Positions 7,555 through 12,051 of a DNA stretch of 12,051 nucleotides are shown one piece after another. The position numbers were made by a program, and so were the translations under genes. A model generated the notes under the pieces. The model saw nothing but the letters and a program-made list of their open reading frames with translations, made no database searches and was not told the origin of the DNA. The DNA is from Candidatus Omnitrophota bacterium (GTDB lineage Bacteria; Omnitrophota; Gorgyraeia; Tantalellales; Tantalellaceae), in assembly GCA_013204685.1 (NCBI GenBank), contig JABMSC010000229.1:1-12051 (forward strand), written 5' to 3'. Position 1 is the first letter of the stretch; each line of letters begins with the position of its first letter.

Positions 7555-8679
7555 CTATATGGTTTTTAAAATACTTTCAAGGCTCCGGTATACCCGGTCA
7601 ACTTTGCTTTCGGCCAGATTATTGAAAAACGGAAGCGCAATTGTCCTTTCTGAAATAGACTCGGTTATGGGAAAATCACCCTTCTTATATCCGAACATCT
7701 TTCTATAAAAAGGCTGCAAATGTATGGGGGTGAAATAATTACTGCATTCTATTCCTTTTTCTCTCAGCTTCTTCAAAACCCAGTCACGTTTTCGACGACT
7801 AAGACCTTCCCGCAGCTTGATCACATATACGAACCAGCTTATCTTTACGTCGGGAGCAACATGCGGTAGCTCAATGTATTCCGAAAGCTCTTTCAGCCTC
7901 TTTCTGTACATATTAGCTACTTTCGATCTTTTCGCCAGAATACTTTTTATCCTTTTCATCTGGACTATGCCGAGTGTGCAGTTTATATCGCTTATACGGT
8001 AATTATAGCCCAGGATCCCGTGATCCAACCATCCTCCTCCGGAACCCCTGCCCTGGTTTCTCATGCTCTTGCATGTTTCGGCCATCTTTCGACTGTCGGT
8101 TACGATCATCCCTCCCTCTCCGGTGGTTATCTGCTTGTTGGGATAAAAGGCATATGTGCCCGCGTCTCCGAAACTGCCCGCTTTTCTGCCCTTATATTCC
8201 GAGCCAAGGGCCTCGCAGCTGTCTTCTATTAGTTTTAAATTATGCTTGCGGGCTATTTTTTCCAATGCGCCCCATTCAGCAGGATGTCCGAATACATCAA
8301 CGGCTAAAATAGCCTTTGTTCTTTTTGTTATTTTTTTCTCAATAAGATCCGGATCTATGTTCAAGATGAAGGGATCAATATCCACAAATACCGGCTTCGC
8401 CTCTTCAAATAATATGCAATTGCTTGAGGCAATAAAACTAAAGGGAGTTGTGATCACCTCATCCCCTTTTTTTATACCTAATGCCCTGACAAGAAGATGT
8501 AACGCGCTCGTTCCACTGTTAACAGCCACAGCATATTTTGTGCCTATGAAATCAGCAACTTTCTTCTCAAATTCAGGCAAGCGAGGTCCCAGAGAAAGGT
8601 TCGGTGTTTTTAAGGTACTCACCACCGCTTTGATCTCTTTATCGGTAATATCGGGTCTTGAAAGAGGTATTTTAACCAT
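7555..8679 (-). CDS. DegT/DnrJ/EryC1/StrS-family PLP-dependent sugar aminotransferase
   Basis: 374 residues, standard for the family, cytosolic. It transfers an amino group (usually from glutamate) to a keto-sugar nucleotide. Landmarks in order: IPLSRPDIT (4-12), the phosphate-binding SGTSALHL (55-62), TTPFSFIASSNCI (77-89), the PLP-ring aspartate in LIEDSCEALGS (150-160, D153), the Schiff-base lysine in FYPNKQITTGEGG (178-190, K182), GYNYRISDI (224-232) and the C-terminal FTPIHLQPFYRKMFGYK (316-332). With a 4,6-dehydratase in the same operon, the likely product is a UDP-4-amino-4,6-dideoxy-HexNAc (PglE-like role). A 3-aminotransferase role cannot be excluded. The gene starts 4 bases after the acyltransferase stop, with AAAGGGA about 11 bases upstream, and ends before the operon's largest gap. 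Confidence 0.93.
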   Translation of the reverse strand: MVKIPLSRPDITDKEIKAVVSTLKTPNLSLGPRLPEFEKKVADFIGTKYAVAVNSGTSALHLLVRALGIKKGDEVITTPFSFIASSNCILFEEAKPVFVDIDPFILNIDPDLIEKKITKRTKAILAVDVFGHPAEWGALEKIARKHNLKLIEDSCEALGSEYKGRKAGSFGDAGTYAFYPNKQITTGEGGMIVTDSRKMAETCKSMRNQGRGSGGGWLDHGILGYNYRISDINCTLGIVQMKRIKSILAKRSKVANMYRKRLKELSEYIELPHVAPDVKISWFVYVIKLREGLSRRKRDWVLKKLREKGIECSNYFTPIHLQPFYRKMFGYKKGDFPITESISERTIALPFFNNLAESKVDRVYRSLESILKTI

Positions 8680-8683
8680 TAAC

Positions 8684-9076
8684 TTATATGTCCCTTTTTA
8701 CCTTAGCCGGCACGCCCAGAGCCACTACATTATCTGGAATATCCTTATTCACAAAACTAAAAGCGCCAATTATGGAGTTTTCCCCTACAGTTACTCCCGG
8801 CATTATAACACTATGACTGCCTATCTTACAATTTTTCTTCAAGAATACCGGGCCTTCCCTGCCATCTATGGTCGAAACTGAATATATAGAGCAATGTGAC
8901 CCTACCTGAACATTGTCTTCAAGCGTAACACCGTTTTTGGCATTGATATAGGTAAAAGCGCCTATATCGGTCTTATCCCCTAACTTAATATTATCAGCAT
9001 GCTGAACCATCCAGTTGTATTTTGTAGGCTTTCCTTCGGGGATTTCCGGTTTTTCCCATTTATCAAATCTATTCAT
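8684..9076 (-). CDS. Left-handed beta-helix (hexapeptide) acyltransferase, short form
   Basis: 130 residues of imperfect hexapeptide turns: IKLGDKTDIGAFTYI (30-44), VTLEDNVQVGSHCSIYS (50-66), VFLKKNCKIGSHSVIMPGV (77-95), VTVGENSIIGAFSFV (95-109), closing with NVVALGVPAKVKRD (116-129). Trimeric members use acetyl-CoA or another acyl-CoA to acylate sugars; His61 or His88 in the SH repeats could be the catalytic base (inferred). Sitting between the sugar transferase and the DegT gene, it probably N-acylates the 4-amino sugar, a PglD-like step. It lacks the N-terminal nucleotide-binding domain of classical PglD (about 200 residues), so it may instead resemble the WbbJ/VioB-like acyltransferases. 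The start overlaps the upstream stop by 8 bases (ATGAATAG), with GGAGGGAT and AAGGGA just upstream. Confidence 0.88.
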   Translation of the reverse strand: MNRFDKWEKPEIPEGKPTKYNWMVQHADNIKLGDKTDIGAFTYINAKNGVTLEDNVQVGSHCSIYSVSTIDGREGPVFLKKNCKIGSHSVIMPGVTVGENSIIGAFSFVNKDIPDNVVALGVPAKVKRDI

Positions 9077-9680
9077 AATCCCTTACCATCCCTCCTTCAC
9101 CGTATAATCCTTCCTTCTTGAGTGCGGATATAGGTGTTAATAGCAGAATCTTGAGATCAAACCATAATGACCAGTGGTCAATATACCATATATCTAGCTC
9201 TATTCGCTTCTTCCAGCTTATAAGATTCCTTCCATTGATCTGGGCCCATCCTGTAATACCGGGTCTTACTTTAAGCCTTCTTTTCTCGAAATCAGAATAT
9301 TTAGCCACCTGATGCGGCAGGGCCGGACGGGGCCCGACTAAACTCATCTCACCCGTCAAAACATTGATAAGCTGGGGCAGCTCATCCAGACTCCAGTGCC
9401 GCAGGAACTCACCCACTCCCGTAATACGTGAATCATTCTCAGCCACCTCTATGCCCAACCCCATATTGGCAGCATTCTCGACCATACTTCTGAACTTATA
9501 GGCAATGAATTCTTTGCCACCGGTGCCGACTCTTGTGTCCCTGTAAAAAACCGGCCCTTTGGAAGTGATCTTCACCAGAATCGCTATAAGCAGGAATAGT
9601 GGGCTTAACAAAATAAGCCAGAATACCGCTGCCAGAAAATCAAATATTCTTTTAAGTATTTTTTGAATTGATCTTGTCAT
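9069..9680 (-). CDS. PglC-like initiating sugar-phosphate transferase (bacterial sugar transferase family)
   Basis: 203 residues, the length of the minimal monotopic phosphoglycosyl transferases such as PglC. It should transfer a sugar-1-phosphate from a UDP-sugar to undecaprenyl phosphate at the inner face of the membrane, starting repeat-unit assembly. One hydrophobic N-terminal hairpin (13-37) follows a basic KRIFDF start. Catalytic-domain motifs are all present: GPVFYRDTRVG (42-52), YKFRSM (61-66), the Asp-Glu dyad in LDELPQL (98-104, D99/E100), GEMSLVGPRPALP (110-122) and RPGITGWAQINGRN (139-152). There is no large N-terminal multi-pass region as in WbaP/WcaJ. The ATG lies inside the end of the GT4 gene (29-base overlap), unusually long for this operon, so a start a few codons later is conceivable, although the N-terminus fits the family. 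Confidence 0.94.
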   Translation of the reverse strand: MTRSIQKILKRIFDFLAAVFWLILLSPLFLLIAILVKITSKGPVFYRDTRVGTGGKEFIAYKFRSMVENAANMGLGIEVAENDSRITGVGEFLRHWSLDELPQLINVLTGEMSLVGPRPALPHQVAKYSDFEKRRLKVRPGITGWAQINGRNLISWKKRIELDIWYIDHWSLWFDLKILLLTPISALKKEGLYGEGGMVRDYE

Positions 9681-10827
9681 CTATAAGTTCCCTGTATACC
9701 TTGAGCTCTCTATTAATTACCATTCTTTCATCGAATTCACTGGCTGACCTCTTCCTGCCCCAATTGCTCATTTTATCCGCAAGTTCTTTATTTATCAATA
9801 TTTCTTTTATGGCCGCGGCAAGGGCACCCGAATCCTTTACCGGGACTATCCTGCCGGTTACTCCATCTACAACTTCTTCTCTTGAGCCCCGTATATTTGT
9901 CGCTACAACCGGTTTGCCCGATGCCATTGCCTCCAGAATGCTCCTGGGCATCCCTTCCCTGTATGAGGGCAGTACAAACACATCCATAATACCATATATA
10001 TCGGGCATGTCTTCCCTGAATCCGGCAAATATAATATCATTTTCCAGGGCATTATCCGAAATGATCTTTCTTAAGCATTGGCCTGCCTTCTGGTCCCTGT
10101 CGCTCTCAAGAGTGTCTCCCACTACAAGTAATTTGATCCCCGGTATATCTTCTTTCAGTTTTTTAACCGCAAGTAGGAGCTCCTCCATACCCTTTTCCCT
10201 GACAAGCCTTCCGGTAAAACCGATAACCCGATCTGAAGTAGAGAGGCCGAAAGAATCCCTTAAGCCCACTTTTATCTTACCCGGAGCGAATTTGTCCGTA
10301 TCAACTCCATTACTTATCCATAATACCTCTTCTCTATCCACGATGCTTTCGGCTATAGCCGTTTCCCTGTCCTCACGGCTCTGGGTCAAAAGCATATCAC
10401 AACAAGTCTTCTGAACGATCCTTTCTATCCAGATCATAATACACCTTTTCCACCACCGCATATTCTCATGAAAATAAAACCCATGTGCTGTATAAATGAT
10501 CACGGGTACCCCTGCCATACGGGCCGCTATCCTTCCGAGAACCGCAGCCACGGGGCTGTGAACATGAACTATATCAAACTTTTCTCCTCTTATATACCTA
10601 TAGATAGCAATAAGGGATTTGAGATTTAAGACGGGTGCAATTTTTCGGTCAATTTTTACAGGTTCAATTGCATATCCTTTCCGGCGGAGCTCCCCGACAT
10701 ATTTCCCATCGGAACAGATGATCTGCACGTCATATCCTTCCTCGGAAAGCCCATCAATAAGGGCTGAGAGAAGATATTTTACGGTTATGTCAACTGCCGC
10801 GATCTGCAGGACTTTTATTCTTTTCAC
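9652..10827 (-). CDS. Glycosyltransferase family 4 (GT-B fold), GTG start
   Basis: Retaining GT-B glycosyltransferase that probably adds the second sugar to the lipid-linked acceptor on the cytoplasmic membrane face, as PglA does after PglC. Read from GTG at 10827 it has 391 residues. The N-terminal domain holds HVHSPVAAVLGRIAAR (88-103) and TAHGFYFHE (113-121); the C-terminal domain holds GFTGRLVREKGMEELL (203-218), VGDTLE (236-241), and the donor-site EX7E region in YREGMPRSILEAMASGKPVV (289-308; E291 and E299). The start is chosen because GTG overlaps the AsnB stop as GTGA and has AAGGAA six bases upstream; ATG at 10833 would leave almost no spacing, and the frame also opens further to ATG at 10869, inside asnB. 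Donor and acceptor sugars are unknown. Confidence 0.93.
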   Translation of the reverse strand: MKRIKVLQIAAVDITVKYLLSALIDGLSEEGYDVQIICSDGKYVGELRRKGYAIEPVKIDRKIAPVLNLKSLIAIYRYIRGEKFDIVHVHSPVAAVLGRIAARMAGVPVIIYTAHGFYFHENMRWWKRCIMIWIERIVQKTCCDMLLTQSREDRETAIAESIVDREEVLWISNGVDTDKFAPGKIKVGLRDSFGLSTSDRVIGFTGRLVREKGMEELLLAVKKLKEDIPGIKLLVVGDTLESDRDQKAGQCLRKIISDNALENDIIFAGFREDMPDIYGIMDVFVLPSYREGMPRSILEAMASGKPVVATNIRGSREEVVDGVTGRIVPVKDSGALAAAIKEILINKELADKMSNWGRKRSASEFDERMVINRELKVYRELIDDKINSKNT

Positions 10828-11909
10828 ATCCATTTCCTTTTCCAGGCCTGGAACATCAGCACATCCCACAAGTGATACTGCCAGTTCTTCCGGCCGCTCA
10901 AGTGTTCATCCCATATCTTTCTTACTGGCCGGGGATCAAGAATACCATCTTTCTTCATATTATTCTCATCCAATAGATCCTCCGCCCATTCGCGCAGAGG
11001 CCCCCTGAGCCAGTTGTCAATAGGCACACCGAATCCCATTTTGGGCCTTTCGATCAGTTCTTCCGGAACATGACGTGACAAGACCTTCCGCAAGATCCAT
11101 TTGCTTTTGGCGTCCTTTATCTTAACAGATAGCGGAAGTCTTTTTGCGAATTCAACAACCCTGTGATCAAGAAGCGGAACTCTTGCCTCAAGGCTCACTG
11201 CCATAGATGCCCTATCCACCTTCTGCAGTATATCACCCGGTAGATACGTTACTAGATCCAGGAACATCATCCTGTCAACAAAGTCAGGTATCGCCTTCCT
11301 TACTTTCTCATCCTGCAATATGGTTAAGGGCTCTCTCGAGCCAAGCACCATACTGGCAGGATCCCGCCAGTGCGATACAAGGGCTGAATAGAGTTCATCC
11401 GGTGAAGTGCATGTGAGGGCATCCGCCAGTTTGTGTAATTTGTCCCCAAAAAGCCTGTGATCAAAGATCCCGGGCATGAAAGAGGTGCATCTTTCGGACA
11501 AGCTGTCCCACCTCTGGGGTGAAACCCCCTTCATGAGCCCGGAAAGACCGGATCTCATAAAAACCGGCACCCTCCGGGTCCCGTCCCATACCCTCTTTGC
11601 CCATAGATATCGGTTGTACCCTCCAAAATTCTCATCCCCTCCATCGCCGGAAAGACTTACCGTGACATGCGAACGCGTAAGTTTTGATATCAAATATGTC
11701 GGCACCTGGGAAGAATCCGAAAATGGCTCATCGTAAATATTTGGCAGACTCGGTATAGTTTCCCTGAGTTCATCAGGTGTAACATAGAGTTCCGTATGAT
11801 CCGTGCCCAGATGTTCAGCTACTCCCCTGGCAGATACGGCTTCGTTGTATCTGTCTTCGTGAAACCCTATGGTGAAAGTCCTGACCGGCATGGCGCTTTG
11901 AGCCTGCAT
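10824..11909 (-). CDS. asnB: Asparagine synthase (AsnB-type), N-terminally truncated: synthetase domain only
   Basis: 361 residues, matching only the C-terminal synthetase domain of the roughly 600-640-residue glutamine-hydrolysing enzymes found in EPS and exosortase loci, where they probably amidate sugars or glycan carboxyls. Visible motifs: RTFTIGFHEDRYNEA (10-24), DEPFSDSSQVPT (60-71), VSLSGDGGDENFGGYNRY (84-101; most relatives read DELFGGYNRY), PGDILQKVDRASMAVSLEAR (224-243) and RVPLLDHRVVEFAKRLP (243-259). The first residue, M, matches a family position normally just downstream of the ATP-binding SGGxDSS PP-loop, so that loop and the Cys-initiated glutaminase domain are both missing. 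As it stands it should be inactive. Upstream in the same frame is a stop (TAA 11922-11924). An SD sits at ideal spacing, so it could still be translated. The break probably marks a junction. Confidence 0.85.
   Translation of the reverse strand: MQAQSAMPVRTFTIGFHEDRYNEAVSARGVAEHLGTDHTELYVTPDELRETIPSLPNIYDEPFSDSSQVPTYLISKLTRSHVTVSLSGDGGDENFGGYNRYLWAKRVWDGTRRVPVFMRSGLSGLMKGVSPQRWDSLSERCTSFMPGIFDHRLFGDKLHKLADALTCTSPDELYSALVSHWRDPASMVLGSREPLTILQDEKVRKAIPDFVDRMMFLDLVTYLPGDILQKVDRASMAVSLEARVPLLDHRVVEFAKRLPLSVKIKDAKSKWILRKVLSRHVPEELIERPKMGFGVPIDNWLRGPLREWAEDLLDENNMKKDGILDPRPVRKIWDEHLSGRKNWQYHLWDVLMFQAWKRKWM
10834..10839 (-). promoter_or_regulatory. Shine-Dalgarno AAGGAA deciding the GT4 start
   Basis: The minus strand reads AAGGAA, six bases, then GTG (10825-10827). 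The alternative ATG at 10831-10833 abuts the SD with no spacing. This favours the GTG start with the GTGA overlap. Confidence 0.6.
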
Positions 11910-11915
11910 AATGAA

Positions 11916-11923
11916 CTTTCCTT
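11916..11923 (-). promoter_or_regulatory. Shine-Dalgarno AAGGAAAG before the truncated asnB ATG
   Basis: The minus strand reads TAAGGAAAG, six bases, then ATG (11907-11909). The upstream gene's stop is merged with the SD, a normal operon start arrangement. It either belongs to the gene that originally followed, or now serves truncated asnB. Confidence 0.55.
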
Positions 11924-12051
11924 AAAGTAGTTTTCCCAGAGGACCCAAGTCGAGATTGAGGTCTTCTTCTTCCAAGTCAAACTGAATCCGGAGCCGCTCG
12001 ATCTCTTCCGCCTGCCGCATCATGGTTGTCCCCAGGCGGTCGATCTCGGCC
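11922..12051 (-). CDS. C-terminus of an unrecognised charged, probably coiled-coil protein (5' end outside window)
   Basis: Reading the minus strand from 12050 gives 42 codons and a TAA stop (11922-11924). The visible tail contains AEIDRLGTTMMRQAEEIERL, whose hydrophobic spacing suits a coiled coil, followed by an acidic stretch LEEEDLNLDLG and the end GPLGKLL. I do not recognise the family. Composition is GC-rich (about 59% over 11941-12051, counted by hand), unlike most of the operon and similar to the left edge of the window. It ends 12 bases before the ATG of truncated asnB and is in the same reading frame. Confidence 0.6.
   Translation of the reverse strand, partial: AEIDRLGTTMMRQAEEIERLRIQFDLEEEDLNLDLGPLGKLL

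Noticed and set aside
8156..8881. Plus-strand open frame of 241 codons
   Set aside because: Antisense to the aminotransferase and acyltransferase, both of which have full family motifs. No domain is visible in the plus-strand reading.
9668..10414. Plus-strand open frame of 248 codons
   Set aside because: It lies wholly opposite the GT4 gene, is rich in Ser/Leu/Ile as expected of an antisense shadow, and has no SD or recognisable motif.
10824..11909. Truncated asnB as a complete, short, functional asparagine synthase
   Set aside because: It lacks both the Cys-initiated glutaminase domain and the SGGxDSS ATP loop, so a normal reaction is not supported despite the good start signal.

Overview
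The window is dominated by one compact minus-strand glycan-biosynthesis operon, read from high to low coordinates (about 11.9 kb down to about 0.5 kb). It is bounded at both ends by short GC-rich stretches that look like other DNA. The operon is a cell-surface polysaccharide (O-antigen, capsule or EPS type) locus of a Gram-negative-type bacterium. Style and composition, with AT-rich genes, FkbM, tandem Wzy ligase/polymerase genes and a B12-binding radical SAM protein, are what I would expect of candidate phyla such as Omnitrophota. The left GC-rich edge encodes a secreted beta-sandwich repeat of the kind common in Zixibacteria/FCB-type bacteria. Both assignments are low-confidence inferences from protein style.

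Layout in transcription order: (i) 12051-11922, the end of an unrecognised charged, probably coiled-coil protein; (ii) 11909-10824, an asparagine synthase lacking its whole glutaminase domain and PP-loop; (iii) 10827-9652, a GT4 glycosyltransferase; (iv) 9680-9069, a PglC-like phosphoglycosyl transferase; (v) 9076-8684, a left-handed beta-helix acyltransferase; (vi) 8679-7555, a DegT-family sugar aminotransferase; (vii) 7419-5980, a B12-binding-type radical SAM protein standing apart in two gaps; (viii) 5894-4041, a membrane UDP-HexNAc 4,6-dehydratase (CapD/FlaA1/PglF type); (ix) 4044-2785 and 2792-1533, two Wzy/O-antigen-ligase paralogs of identical length; (x) 1540-665, an FkbM methyltransferase; (xi) 665-1, an open frame that starts as a GT87-like membrane glycosyltransferase and runs in frame into an unrelated secreted domain before leaving the window.

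Working together, dehydratase, aminotransferase and acyltransferase would make a UDP-4-amino (N-acylated) 6-deoxy-HexNAc of the bacillosamine/QuiNAc4N type. The PglC-like enzyme would load phospho-sugar onto undecaprenyl phosphate, the GT4 would extend it, the Wzy proteins would polymerise or ligate the repeat units, and FkbM, AsnB and the radical SAM enzyme would decorate the glycan. No flippase or chain-length regulator is in the window.

The most notable points are: the two abrupt composition and gene breaks near 455-475 and 11910, which make the 11.4-kb block look inserted or mis-assembled; the radical SAM gene, which looks like a late insertion into an otherwise overlapping operon, flanked by a 36-codon coding remnant and a RAYT-like repeat motif; and the paired Wzy paralogs. 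No tRNA, rRNA, CRISPR array or intact transposase was seen, and there is no gene-free stretch longer than 300 bases.
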